A DNA stretch of 64,000 nucleotides from contig NZ_CP047135.1 in NCBI RefSeq assembly GCF_009832905.1, positions 3,264,001 through 3,328,000 of the forward strand, read 5' to 3'. The stretch comes from Stenotrophomonas sp. 364 (GTDB lineage: Bacteria > Pseudomonadota > Gammaproteobacteria > Xanthomonadales > Xanthomonadaceae). The position numbers were made by a program, and so were the translations under genes. Positions 45,153 to 54,438 of this stretch are shown in pieces. Numbering within the stretch: position 1 is the first letter of the stretch; each line of letters starts with the position of its first letter. The notes below the pieces were generated by a model, which was not told where the DNA came from, did not search any database, and was given only the letters and a program-made list of their open reading frames with translations.

Positions 45153-46442
45153 ATGAGATTCTTGATGTCCGCGGCGATTTTACTCAGCGTGGCTTCGCCT
45201 ACGTCAGCACGCAACGTTGTCGCTGAAGACAGCCATGGCATCACCGTGGCCGTGATGCAGGGCAATGGGGCGGAGCTGGAGCGCATCGGCAGGTCCACGG
45301 GAACGGAACGCTTTGCCGCGCGCGCCGGCTACCACCGCACCCGCGGCGAAATCCCCCAATCCAACCGCTGGGCCGACACCTGCATCGCCGATGCCGCCGT
45401 CGTAGCCGAGAAAAGCCAAGGTGTCATGTACCTCTGCCGTAGCCTGCGCGCAGGCAACCGCCTCCTGGAGGGCGACATCCAAGGCTGGGCTACCGACATG
45501 CAGAAGGTCCATGCGCTCTACCAACAGCACGTTGCACCGTCGCTACGTGCCGGCGAGGAAGTACGTGCCATTACTGCCCCCAACTTCGATGCATTCAGTC
45601 GATGGCCGCGCTCGGCCACGCTGGCCGCACCAGCACCGCCCGGGTTCCGGCTGCCGCTGTCGTCCAAAGCCGGTGTCCCTGTAGTTCGGGGCAAGATTCA
45701 AGGTGGCGCAGATGGAAAACAGCGCAACATCGACTCGGATTTCATCATCGATACGGGTGCCACGCGCTCGCACATCAGCCGCAAAGCTGCACAAGCAATG
45801 GGCCTGGCAGTCACCGATGGCTTTGCGATAGACAACACGCTACCCGACCAGCCCGTCTCAATTGGCTTGGCCGCCCCGGTGGACGTGCAGCTGGGCGATC
45901 TCCACTTCAGAAATGTCTCATTCACCGTTACAGACCAAATTCAGTTCAACATCATCGGCCTCGATTTGCTCTACCAGCTGGGTCCGCTGCTGCTGAAGCG
46001 TGGGGAGCTCCAGCTGCTGGGGGCGCTCCCTGCCGGCACGTGCAAGCAACCATTGGCCGTCACGTCTGCACTCTGGGGGGGGCAATACTCGCTGCGCCTG
46101 CCTATGCGAATCGGCAAGCGCGACGAACTTGTCCTGCTTGATACGGGCACAGATGTCATGCTGGAAGCTTCTGGCGTCAACCTGGCCACTTATCCACAGA
46201 CCAGCCTGGTGGAACGACGGCGCTGGACAATGCATGGAATGCAGGCTGTCCGCTATGCCGAAGCCACCGCACCGGTGACATTCAATGGCCGTACTGTGAC
46301 CTTACAGACCCAGGTCTCGGATCAGCCAGCCAATGTGTTCCCCATATCTTGGAAGGTGGGCTTTGGCTTGAGCAATGACTACGACTATTACGTAGACGTT
46401 GCCGCCGGCCGCGGTTGCCTCGCGCCCCGAACTGCCGAATGA
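45153..46442 (+). CDS. Exported pepsin/retropepsin-like aspartyl protease
   Basis: A 429-residue protein with a Sec signal peptide (MRFLMSAAILLSVASPTSA). Two halves each carry a DTG catalytic motif: SDFIIDTGATRSHIS (about residue 205) and ELVLLDTGTDVMLEAS (about residue 330). The two motifs in one chain would form a pseudo-dimeric active site in the periplasm. The N-terminal 180 residues are an added domain with two Cys pairs. GAGGAG precedes ATG 45153. The position between precursor and adaptor suggests it matures or guards the exported product; this is inference. Confidence 0.78.
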   Translation: MRFLMSAAILLSVASPTSARNVVAEDSHGITVAVMQGNGAELERIGRSTGTERFAARAGYHRTRGEIPQSNRWADTCIADAAVVAEKSQGVMYLCRSLRAGNRLLEGDIQGWATDMQKVHALYQQHVAPSLRAGEEVRAITAPNFDAFSRWPRSATLAAPAPPGFRLPLSSKAGVPVVRGKIQGGADGKQRNIDSDFIIDTGATRSHISRKAAQAMGLAVTDGFAIDNTLPDQPVSIGLAAPVDVQLGDLHFRNVSFTVTDQIQFNIIGLDLLYQLGPLLLKRGELQLLGALPAGTCKQPLAVTSALWGGQYSLRLPMRIGKRDELVLLDTGTDVMLEASGVNLATYPQTSLVERRRWTMHGMQAVRYAEATAPVTFNGRTVTLQTQVSDQPANVFPISWKVGFGLSNDYDYYVDVAAGRGCLAPRTAE

Positions 46443-46490
46443 AGCGCTTTCCGGCACCAAATTCCGCCACCAGTCGTCACTGCAGGTCAA

Positions 46491-47768
46491 ATGGAACCAG
46501 CTCGCAAGGATGAGACAGCGGACGGGATACCCCTGTTCCGCAATGAGGCGATCGAAGCCGCCACACAGCGCTTCGGTTCGCCGGTTCAGGCCCCGGGGGT
46601 CGGCATGTGGTTGGCGACCGGCTTCGTGGTGGCCCTGCTGTGCGTGACAGCAGTGTTCTTGATCACCACCTCGTTTCCGCGCAAAGAAACGGTCGCAGGG
46701 GCGCTGGTGCCGTCGCGGGGGCTGCTGCCAATCATCAGCCAGCGCTCGGGCGTCGTTAGCAACGTGTACGTCGAAGAAGGCGCGAAAGTTGGCCAGGGTG
46801 AGCCTATCGTGACCGTTTCGGTGGACTCGGTGATCGACACTGGCGAGAGCACCGGGGCCACCCTCTCGGGCATGGCCGAACGCCTGACCCAAGCTTCGGT
46901 CGATCGCGAGCACGCTACTGATGCATCGCTGGAGAGCCAAGCGGCGGGAATCCGTGAACGCATGTTGGGCACCACCCGCCAGCTCGCTGTCCTGCGCGAA
47001 AACGTCACGTTATACCAACAGCAGCAGACCATCGCCGAAAAAACCGTGCACGACCTCGGCCGGCTGCGCGCCGAGCAACTGGTTTCAGAACTGCAGTACC
47101 GTGATGCAGAAGTGCGGGTGCTGAGTGTCCGACAGTCGATAGCCGAGGTCCAAACCCGCATAGCACAGCTTGGACAGGAACATGAGCAAATGCGGCACGA
47201 ATTGGGCCGCTTGAAGGCCGAGCGCGATGCCAACCGCGCCACCTCTCTATCTGAGTTGCTAGGTGCGCGAGAGAAGGCTATCAATTACAAGCTTGGCACC
47301 CAATTCAACCTGGTCGCGCAGTCCGCAGGTCGGATCACCTGGCTGCAGGCCAAGCCCGGTGCCACGGTCACGGCCGGTCGCACACTTGGTGTGATGATGC
47401 CGGAGGGTTCGCAGCTGTTCGCCGAGTTGTGGGTTCCGTCATCGGCCATCGCGTTCGTGGACGTCGGAACCGAAGTGAGATTGATGTACGACGCGTTCCC
47501 GTATCAGAAGTTCGGCGTGGGCCACGCGCGGATCGTAAAGATCGCACGCTCGCCCACCTCCCCGGAAGACCTGCCCGCTGACCTACAAGCTGTCGAAAGC
47601 CAGTACCGTCTGCTTGCGGCGCTTGACGACCAACAGATGCAGGCATATGGCAAGGCTCTGGCGCTGGCGCCGGGCATGCGCCTCAAGGCCGACCTGGTTC
47701 TTGAGAAACGCTCGCTGTTGGATTGGCTGCTGGAACCGCTACTGGCGGCGAAACGACGGCAGGAATGA
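46491..47768 (+). CDS. HlyD-family periplasmic adaptor (membrane fusion protein)
   Basis: A 425-residue protein. It has a cytoplasmic start, one membrane helix (WLATGFVVALLCVTAVFLIT), a lipoyl-like segment (SQRSGVVSNVYVEEGAKVGQGEPI), a long coiled-coil hairpin (residues about 120-260), and a beta-barrel with GRITWLQAKPGATVTAGRTLGV. This is the adaptor of type I export systems such as colicin V CvaA. It starts 49 bases after the protease. Its last 86 bases overlap the end of the convergent transporter gene. Confidence 0.92.
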   Translation: MEPARKDETADGIPLFRNEAIEAATQRFGSPVQAPGVGMWLATGFVVALLCVTAVFLITTSFPRKETVAGALVPSRGLLPIISQRSGVVSNVYVEEGAKVGQGEPIVTVSVDSVIDTGESTGATLSGMAERLTQASVDREHATDASLESQAAGIRERMLGTTRQLAVLRENVTLYQQQQTIAEKTVHDLGRLRAEQLVSELQYRDAEVRVLSVRQSIAEVQTRIAQLGQEHEQMRHELGRLKAERDANRATSLSELLGAREKAINYKLGTQFNLVAQSAGRITWLQAKPGATVTAGRTLGVMMPEGSQLFAELWVPSSAIAFVDVGTEVRLMYDAFPYQKFGVGHARIVKIARSPTSPEDLPADLQAVESQYRLLAALDDQQMQAYGKALALAPGMRLKADLVLEKRSLLDWLLEPLLAAKRRQE

Positions 47769-49887
47769 GATTCACGGTCGGCAACGACCCGGGCTGCGAT
47801 GCATTGGGCTTGCGGGTATCTCCGACGATCCGACCGTTCTCGATGCGAATGAGGCGGTCGGCGAGGCGCATGGTGTCAGGCCGGTGGGTGATCAGGATCC
47901 GGGTGATGTCCAGCTGGGCGAGCGCCTGATAGATGTGGCTCTCGCGGACCACATCCAGATTCGCGGTTGCCTCGTCCAGCACCAGGATGCTGGGCTTGCG
48001 GTACAAAGCGCGAGCCAGCAGCAGCCGCTGCTTTTGGCCACCGGACAAGGTTGAGCCCATATCGCCGACCAGGGTTTCCAGCTGCATGGGCATGCGCTGC
48101 ACATCTTCCTTTACGGCCGCCATTTCCAAGCATTGCCAGACCAACGCGATGTCCGGGCGCTCAGTGAAGAAGGTCACGTTTTCCACGATCGAGCCCGTCA
48201 GCAGCTCATCGTCTTGCATCACTACGCCCATCCGCTGCCGAACTACCCGCGGCCCCCAGTTGGTGATATTCAACCCGTCAAAGAGCAGCTCGCCCGCACT
48301 GGGGGGATAAAGTCCAGTAAGCACCTTCACCAGGGTGCTCTTGCCGCAGCCAGAAGGCCCGGTAATGGCGACGAATTCACCCGGTGCGATTGCCAGGTTG
48401 ATGTCCTTCAAAGTCGGCGCTTCCTGAGCCGAGTATTGGAAATAGACCGACCGCAGCTGGATGTGGCCTTCGATGCTGTCCGAAGCCGTTGGATCTTTGC
48501 TAAAGCCCTCTTCGCTCGGGCTTAGGGCTATATCGGCGATACGATCAGAATGTAGCTCGGTCAGGCGCCAAGAAATACACTGATCGACCAGCGTGGTCAG
48601 CCGGTTAGTGAGCTGCTGGCGATAGGCCACAAAGGCGTACAACGCGCCCACTGTCATATCCCCCGCCAGCACGGCCTGAGCGCCGATGTAGACGATGGCC
48701 ACCAGACTGATGCCATCCAGAAGCGTGCGGCCCGCCCCTATGCCGACCTGAAGGTTGGCGCTGTTCAAAGTAGCGCGCACCAGATCGGCGTATTTATTGG
48801 CCCAGATCGCCTCTCGGGAGAACTCCCCGCCCATCGTTTTGATTGATTGCATCGCACGCAGCGTCTCTATGCGCGTTCCGCGTTCTGCAATGTTCGCCTG
48901 CAGGCTGGCCATGCCCATCTTCATCGAAAGTGGGATGGTCGCCACACGCATCAGCACGTAGATCCCCAGCGCAGCTAGCGCAACGAGGCTCATCAGCGGC
49001 GAGTAGATGAACATGAACACGATGATGCCAACAGCCAAAACGCCATCAAGCAGCGCACCGATCAGCCCGTTTGCGATCAGCTGGCGTATTGGATCAATCG
49101 ATTCCATTCGCGACAGCGCGTCGGCCAAGCGGCGCCGATGGAACCAAGTGAGCGGCAGACTGACTAGATGGTGGAAAAGGCGCCGACTCATGTCCCAGCC
49201 CATCAATGCGGATGCTCGCTGCAACGTGACCCCGCGCAGCGCCTCAGCTAGGCTGTTGAATAGAGCTACCGCGCCAAAGCCAAGTGCCAGCGCCATGAGA
49301 AAACCGCGATCGCCGCGCAGCACACCTTCGTCTACCGCCAGTTGCATGAAGAAGGGTGACAGCAGCACAAAGCCCTGAAGCAGTAGCGTATAGACCATTG
49401 TATGGAACAGCGCGGTGCCGACACCGCCCTTGAATCGGACCATCGACCAGATGTTTAGCGGCGAACGCTGCTTTCTCGGGCGGAAGCTGGGCGAGGAACT
49501 TACTTCTACCGCGATGCCGGTAAACGACTTTGACAGCTCGACATCATTGAAGGTAAGCGACCCATGCGCAGGATCGATGATGTGATATCGCCCCCGCGAT
49601 ACCTTCTCCAGCACGACGAAGTGATTCAGCTTCCAGTGCAGAATTGCCGGTGTGCCCAAGTGTTGCAGGTCGCGTGGTTCGCAGCGCACCGGCCGACATT
49701 GCATGTCCAAGGCGCTAGCCACCGCAATCAACTGGTTCAGGTCCACACCGCGCTGCGAGTTGTGATACTTGCGTCGCAGCTCACTCATCTCCAGATCCGC
49801 GCCCAGCATGGACGAGCAAATCGCCAGGCAGGCCAAGCCGCACTCACTGACCTCGGACTGCACTCTCCAGTAGCGCTTATTGAACAT
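47683..49887 (-). CDS. Peptidase-containing ABC transporter (C39 bacteriocin exporter)
   Basis: A 734-residue transporter in three parts. The C39 peptidase (1-130) has the catalytic Cys in VQSEVSECGLACLA with the upstream Gln, His in WKLNHFVVLEKV and Asp in HIIDPAHG, so cleavage activity should be intact. A six-helix ABC membrane domain follows (about 150-430). The ATPase has GPSGCGKST, LSGGQKQR and ILVLDEATANLD. It should cleave double-glycine leaders and export the product. The start ATG overlaps the Fic stop (TGATG). It is convergent with, and overlaps, the adaptor gene. Confidence 0.93.
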   Translation of the reverse strand: MFNKRYWRVQSEVSECGLACLAICSSMLGADLEMSELRRKYHNSQRGVDLNQLIAVASALDMQCRPVRCEPRDLQHLGTPAILHWKLNHFVVLEKVSRGRYHIIDPAHGSLTFNDVELSKSFTGIAVEVSSSPSFRPRKQRSPLNIWSMVRFKGGVGTALFHTMVYTLLLQGFVLLSPFFMQLAVDEGVLRGDRGFLMALALGFGAVALFNSLAEALRGVTLQRASALMGWDMSRRLFHHLVSLPLTWFHRRRLADALSRMESIDPIRQLIANGLIGALLDGVLAVGIIVFMFIYSPLMSLVALAALGIYVLMRVATIPLSMKMGMASLQANIAERGTRIETLRAMQSIKTMGGEFSREAIWANKYADLVRATLNSANLQVGIGAGRTLLDGISLVAIVYIGAQAVLAGDMTVGALYAFVAYRQQLTNRLTTLVDQCISWRLTELHSDRIADIALSPSEEGFSKDPTASDSIEGHIQLRSVYFQYSAQEAPTLKDINLAIAPGEFVAITGPSGCGKSTLVKVLTGLYPPSAGELLFDGLNITNWGPRVVRQRMGVVMQDDELLTGSIVENVTFFTERPDIALVWQCLEMAAVKEDVQRMPMQLETLVGDMGSTLSGGQKQRLLLARALYRKPSILVLDEATANLDVVRESHIYQALAQLDITRILITHRPDTMRLADRLIRIENGRIVGDTRKPNASQPGSLPTVNLIPAVVSPPVAVPAANPTASVSQEPGRP

Positions 49888-50717
49888 CAGACATCCTTGA
49901 TCATGTCGGGCGTGGCCGGCGTCTTCCCGAGCCACGCATATATATCGACTGCTGTGCAGTGATAGGCATAGAGGCCATCCCAGCGACCGTACAGTTCTGC
50001 CTCGCGCAGACGGATTTCATACCCCCCTCGGGAGACTACCGTCAGCGTCTTTAATGGGACAAAGCACTCGTCCGGCAGGCCAGCCTGGTGAAGGCACAAA
50101 TTGAAGAGTGCGCGCCCCAGACGCCCATTCCCATCGCCAAAAGCATGGGCATTGTTGACCAGCGCCAATAGCTGCACCGCGGCACGCATGCCCACACCAA
50201 ATGCGCCGTCGGCGAGCTGTCGCATCAACTCGGCCCACCGCTCCACACTGAGGTCGGCCGGCACCATCGGCAGCTGTGACCGTCCATCGTGCGAGCGTAT
50301 CCATACCGGCGTCGTGCGCAGGGCCCCATCACCCCTGGTGCAAAGGCTGATAAAACGCTGTATGTCATTGATCGACAACGGCCAGCGCAGGGTGCGGCGC
50401 CATTCTTGGTAGATGCGGGCCTCGTTGGCCTCAATCGCTGCCAACGCCGTGAGGTCCAACGCCGGCATCCGCATATGCGGCGACAGCGGATGGCGAAGCT
50501 GCCGCATCGCCGCCATCATGTGCGGCTCCTGGCGTTGCGCCCACAGGTGGTGACAGGGCAGTGCGCAGGGGTGGAGCGTCGGCAGCGCAGAGTCGCAGGA
50601 CTGTAAACGGATTGCCACCTCCCTCGACGGGCCGGGGGGTGGCAGCGGCATCAGCACGCGGGCTCCGGGCGCTGAAGCCAGCTCAGGCGAAATGTAGGTG
50701 TGAGCTGTCATCGCCAT
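49887..50717 (-). CDS. Fic-domain protein
   Basis: A 276-residue protein with the Fic active-site motif HAFGDGNGRLGRALFN near residue 205 (HxFx[D/E]GNGRxxR complete). Fic enzymes transfer AMP or another nucleotide part to a hydroxyl of a target. An inhibitory helix (S/T-xxx-E-G/N) is not obvious. The start at 50717 lies 2 bases after the nucleotidyltransferase stop, and the stop overlaps the transporter start, so the three genes form one tight operon. The target could be the exported protein, the transporter or a host factor. Confidence 0.85.
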   Translation of the reverse strand: MAMTAHTYISPELASAPGARVLMPLPPPGPSREVAIRLQSCDSALPTLHPCALPCHHLWAQRQEPHMMAAMRQLRHPLSPHMRMPALDLTALAAIEANEARIYQEWRRTLRWPLSINDIQRFISLCTRGDGALRTTPVWIRSHDGRSQLPMVPADLSVERWAELMRQLADGAFGVGMRAAVQLLALVNNAHAFGDGNGRLGRALFNLCLHQAGLPDECFVPLKTLTVVSRGGYEIRLREAELYGRWDGLYAYHCTAVDIYAWLGKTPATPDMIKDV

Positions 50718-50719
50718 GG

Positions 50720-51775
50720 TCAGCCCTGCCCGGGGCCCGGGACAAGTAACACCAAGCCATGACTGCGATCTTTTGTGCCCGACCTGCGCGACTGATACAG
50801 CATGGTGAAATAGGAGGCCAGCTTGACCAGCAACCACGGCCCGGCGTCACACGGCACGAATCGCATGTCGATGTGTTCGAGCAGGAATTTTCGGGTCAGC
50901 CGCTGCAACGCTCTACCCGGCTCAATCCGCACCTCAGCCCGGGCCTGATAGAACACTACGATGTCCAAATCATTTGGCGCTGTATTTGCCACATCCACGA
51001 AGCTGCCGCCGACCAAGCAGCATTGCACATCCACCACCTGCGCCAAGTCAGCGAACGCACGCATCAGCGCTGCCAGCAGTTGGTTTCGCAACGCACTATC
51101 ACCGAAAGCGCGCTGGAAGCCTGCGGTGTCTGTGAGCCATGGCGAAGCATTGCTCGGCGTACTGGCAGAAACCGGCAGGATGTACTGAGGTAGTCCGGCA
51201 TCCACGATGTGCTGGAAATCAGTTCCTGCCGCAATGATATGGGCAGCGGATGCACCTGTAGGCGTGGCGGCCCGATCATGGACCGCTATACCGAGGAACT
51301 TACGGATCCGCACGGCCTGAGCGCGCACCAGCGCAGCCTGGTTAGGGAACACTGCCACCGAGACGTAAGCAAAGCGACCGGCCACCGACAGTGAGATGCG
51401 GTCGAAGGCCCTCCGAACTGCCAACCGCTCCTCGGCAGGGAAATCACGCTCTGGATACCGGGGCGCGTCAGAGGGGGCCTGCGGATCTACCGCGCAACGT
51501 TGAAAAAGCCCGGCATTGACTATCGCCAGATCAAGATCAGAGAAAGAGGGGTCGAACGGGGTCCCATCACGCAGCGAAAAACCAAAACGCGCCGAGCCTA
51601 CGATCCTCACGTCCGCAACCGGGACCGCAAGCAACTGACTGACGGCCTGGAGCAACGGCGCCAAAGTGTCAGGAGAGCCAGCACACATCACGGGCCCTTC
51701 AAGCGCGCCTTCAGCAATCCGTTCAATCTTTACGGAACGTACGTACTGCTCGCGAATCCATTCGGCGTAATTCAT
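50720..51775 (-). CDS. Nucleotidyltransferase-fold protein with two NTase-like domains
   Basis: A 351-residue protein. The first half has VRIVGSARFGFSLRDG followed by FSDLDLAIV, the GS...DxD signature of polymerase-beta-type nucleotidyltransferases. The second half repeats the theme with CLVGGSFVD followed by NDLDIVVFY. It is the first gene of the operon with Fic and the C39 transporter. ATG 51775 has a weak GGAC ribosome site. Antitoxin-, kanamycin-transferase- and CCA-like families share this core, so the substrate is open. Confidence 0.72.
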   Translation of the reverse strand: MNYAEWIREQYVRSVKIERIAEGALEGPVMCAGSPDTLAPLLQAVSQLLAVPVADVRIVGSARFGFSLRDGTPFDPSFSDLDLAIVNAGLFQRCAVDPQAPSDAPRYPERDFPAEERLAVRRAFDRISLSVAGRFAYVSVAVFPNQAALVRAQAVRIRKFLGIAVHDRAATPTGASAAHIIAAGTDFQHIVDAGLPQYILPVSASTPSNASPWLTDTAGFQRAFGDSALRNQLLAALMRAFADLAQVVDVQCCLVGGSFVDVANTAPNDLDIVVFYQARAEVRIEPGRALQRLTRKFLLEHIDMRFVPCDAGPWLLVKLASYFTMLYQSRRSGTKDRSHGLVLLVPGPGQG

Positions 51776-52213
51776 CAGGCGTCCGAGCCAACTGAAGTGC
51801 AACTAAAAACTAGCATATCTCGGCACCGATTTGGTGCACGCCGGACCCAGAAATCGCTGGCACTTTCCCCCACTAGCCCCCGGCGGAAACTAGATGAATA
51901 CGGGTCCCGACCCCGCCCAAATGATCATCTTGGCAGCAGCCACCAAACAGGTGACCTGCCCCGGGTGAGAGCGAAAGGCTGGTGAAAGTGGAAGCCACGG
52001 TTAGCCCACCTGGCCGCCGAGTCAAAGCGAGAACATCCCTCTGTGCGAGGGTTGAGGCTCTTGGCTTCGATCAGCTCGATGCCAGTGTCCTTGAGAGCGG
52101 TCTAGTGCCAGGCATCTGATGCGTCGCCCGAGGGAGCCGGAGCCTCTACGTGGATCGTTCCATTTCCAGTCAACCGCGAAGGCTCGATGCCCGATCATGG
52201 CTTAAAGGCGCCA
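51776..52213. other. Gap upstream of the transporter operon
   Basis: About 440 bases. It must contain the promoter of the minus-strand operon starting at 51775, but no clear hexamers are seen. I find no gene in it. Confidence 0.4.
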
Positions 52214-52570
52214 TTACACTTCCGCCAAATCGGTGCTGGTCGCTTCCCCCTTGCGCAGATCGGCGACCAGCAGCCGTCCACCAGCGACGATACGACCCAC
52301 GCTTTTGTTGAGGTAGGCCGCCTGCAGCCGGCCGGCCTCCAGGACGGCATCAAGTTCGAAGCTGTCCGAATGCCCACGCAATTGTTCCCCAGGTGACGCT
52401 ACGCCGCCTTCCAATGGCTGCACCCGTGCCGGACCACCGCCCGCATCCTTGGCATAGGCCGTGGCCTTCATCCGGCCGTTCTTCGGTGACCAGCCGCCCA
52501 GAACAAGCTCGCTGTGCAGGATGTCCAGCGCCATAGCCGCCTCCCCACCGGTGTCTACCGCCTGCAACAT
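52214..52570 (-). CDS. Small hypothetical protein
   Basis: A 118-residue frame. The inner part (AMALDILHSELVLGGWSPKNGRM and NKSVGRIVAGGRLLVADLRKG) has protein-like alternation of helices and strands, and an alternative start lies at the Met of MALDIL. No family is recognised and no neighbour is linked to it. The opposite strand has a shorter open frame that I take as a shadow. Confidence 0.4.
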   Translation of the reverse strand: MLQAVDTGGEAAMALDILHSELVLGGWSPKNGRMKATAYAKDAGGGPARVQPLEGGVASPGEQLRGHSDSFELDAVLEAGRLQAAYLNKSVGRIVAGGRLLVADLRKGEATSTDLAEV

Positions 52571-52852
52571 TCAATTCAGGCCTATCTCCTTAATAGTGTC
52601 ATCAGAGAGTTCGACGGTCTGGCGGTATCTATCCATCTTTTGCCGGTCAGAACGGACGTGGAAAAGAATTTTGGCAGCCTCACCTGCTTAAGAGCGGCCC
52701 GTCCCACATTCAGCACGTTGCCAACGAACCTGGTGGACGTTCAGGCTCGGGGCATCGGTGGTGTTTGCGGCTGCACATTCGATGAGCGGTCACGGGGCTG
52801 TTCACTGGAGCGGCTACACTGACAGCGACCCATCGACATTCAGGCCTCTCTG

Positions 52853-53113
52853 ATGCCCTATACAGGCCTCTTCCTACTGCGTGCCGTTTCAGGAGACTTC
52901 CATCCATCCACCGGGCATCTCTCCCGCGCCGTGCGGATTCGCGCCACCTGCCTTTCATGCGGCGAACTCCTCGATGCGAAGGGGCTTCCGGATCTTGAAG
53001 AGATTCCTGGAGGCGTCATTCTCTACTGCAAAAGCTGCGGGAGTCGACAGGCTATAACGCACCGCCACCTTGAAATGTTTCTGGCTCGGACTCAGGAGCG
53101 CGGCGGTGTCTAG
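52853..53113 (+). CDS. Small zinc-ribbon protein, paralogue 1
   Basis: An 86-residue protein, MPYTGLFLLRAVSGDFH at the start, with zinc ligands CLSC and CKSC about 30 residues apart. It aligns by eye over its whole length with the 87-residue protein at 54439-54702 (shared MPxTGxFxLLxVxG, ATCxSCG, GGVxLxCxxCGxRQAI). No ribosome site is clear. The family and role are unknown to me; a nucleic-acid- or protein-binding ribbon is likely. Confidence 0.7.
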   Translation: MPYTGLFLLRAVSGDFHPSTGHLSRAVRIRATCLSCGELLDAKGLPDLEEIPGGVILYCKSCGSRQAITHRHLEMFLARTQERGGV

Positions 53114-53477
53114 TAGCAGGACAGTAATCCGCCCGGCGGCCACTCACGCGTCACAGTGACCCCACCGCGGGGGACGAGCTCCATCGAGCCCAGTGCAGCG
53201 GCACGATACTCGCGAGGGCACAACCGCGGAGGCTAGAGGCCAAGCGCTAGTACCTCAACAAGGCGCCCGCCTACCGGGCTATCCGGCGCCACCTGCGCTT
53301 TTCCTAATCACGGCGAGTTGACATAGTTACGGCCTATGATGCTTGCCTCTGTAGCTCCCCCGGGCTGCGGAGTGGTCGACAAGGAATCGCGAAGGCAGCC
53401 GCTTGCTGCGGGCAAGGATGCCCACCAACTGGGGTGCCCACGTCTTCGCGCTTGCTAGCCTAAAGATTGCGCTTGTC
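53114..53477. other. Gap without recognised gene
   Basis: About 360 bases. I see no gene, repeat or clear regulatory signal. Confidence 0.4.
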
Positions 53478-54071
53478 TCATTGAACAAATGAATCTAGGA
53501 ACGCGAGCGCGACCCTCGCGGGATCCATACCGCTTAATTGGGAACGTCGGGCGAGCTCAAAAAGCTGCTGAAGATCTCCCGGATTTTGCAAGAGCCAATC
53601 CGCAACACATGCACCATCGTTGACGTCGATCTGATGCTGCGCAATGTGCCCAACGACAATGGTGAAAAACCTCTCTTCACCGTCCTTCAGGCTCAGCGGC
53701 ATGAAGATCGCGCGCCCGGCAGCGTAGGCCAGCATCCGCGCACGGAGCAGGCCCTCGCGCTCCGACGCGGTTGCTTGCGGAGCAGGCCCACCCCGAGTTG
53801 GCGCTCTCGCCACCTCCACGAACACATCTCGAATCGCATCGATCGCGGCCCTCAGCTGCTGCCCGCCCCAAGCTGGTCCTGTCTCGACCGAATACGTCGT
53901 CGATTCCGAACTCTCGACCTTCTCAATCGTCAAAGCCCGATGCGCAAACAGCCCCCTAACCTGGCGGGCAGTCATTTCCAACCGAAACAACAGCTCAACG
54001 TCAGAGGGCCGCGCAGCTGCTGGCTCCCGAAGGTTGCTCAGGGTGGCGTGTTGATCCGGATTATCCTCCAT
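53478..54071 (-). CDS. Hypothetical protein between the zinc-ribbon paralogues
   Basis: A 197-residue protein with alternating helices and strands (VELLFRLEMTARQVRGLFAHRAL, RFFTIVVGHIAQHQIDV). No signal peptide, membrane segment or known motif is seen. It is read opposite to both flanking zinc-ribbon genes. The start at 54071 lacks a good ribosome site. Not recognised. Confidence 0.5.
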   Translation of the reverse strand: MEDNPDQHATLSNLREPAAARPSDVELLFRLEMTARQVRGLFAHRALTIEKVESSESTTYSVETGPAWGGQQLRAAIDAIRDVFVEVARAPTRGGPAPQATASEREGLLRARMLAYAAGRAIFMPLSLKDGEERFFTIVVGHIAQHQIDVNDGACVADWLLQNPGDLQQLFELARRSQLSGMDPARVALAFLDSFVQ

Positions 54072-54438
54072 ATACGACTAGCGGCCGATCACAGCAAACC
54101 TTTAGTCATTTGGGGTTCTACGTGCGCGCCATTAAACTGCGCTGGTGGCGATTTAACTATTGAGACGGGGGTGTTTGCGAAGATCCGACAGCACCCCTTT
54201 TGTTACCGACGCGTGCTAGAGGAGCTCCTAGAGGGTAACGCAGAGGCTATAAGGCCGCCTACTGCACCTGCGAACGAAGGCACCTGTTAGGGATGCCCTT
54301 GCGGCAAGTAGCCCACTCGCAGTTGTCGGCCGTGCTTTCACCCTCAGCACGGTCGTCGGCGCTTAAGATGGGCGCGGAAATGTTCGATAAAGTCGAACCG
54401 ATTGAGCCATCCGGTTATGTCGCCAAGGAGCCGCGAGC
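54072..54438. other. Gap before zinc-ribbon paralogue 2
   Basis: About 370 bases. A loose inverted repeat, GTTACC...GGTAAC, with an inner palindrome GGAGCTCC, lies near 54200-54240. Otherwise nothing is recognised. AAGGAG at its end serves the next gene. Confidence 0.35.
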
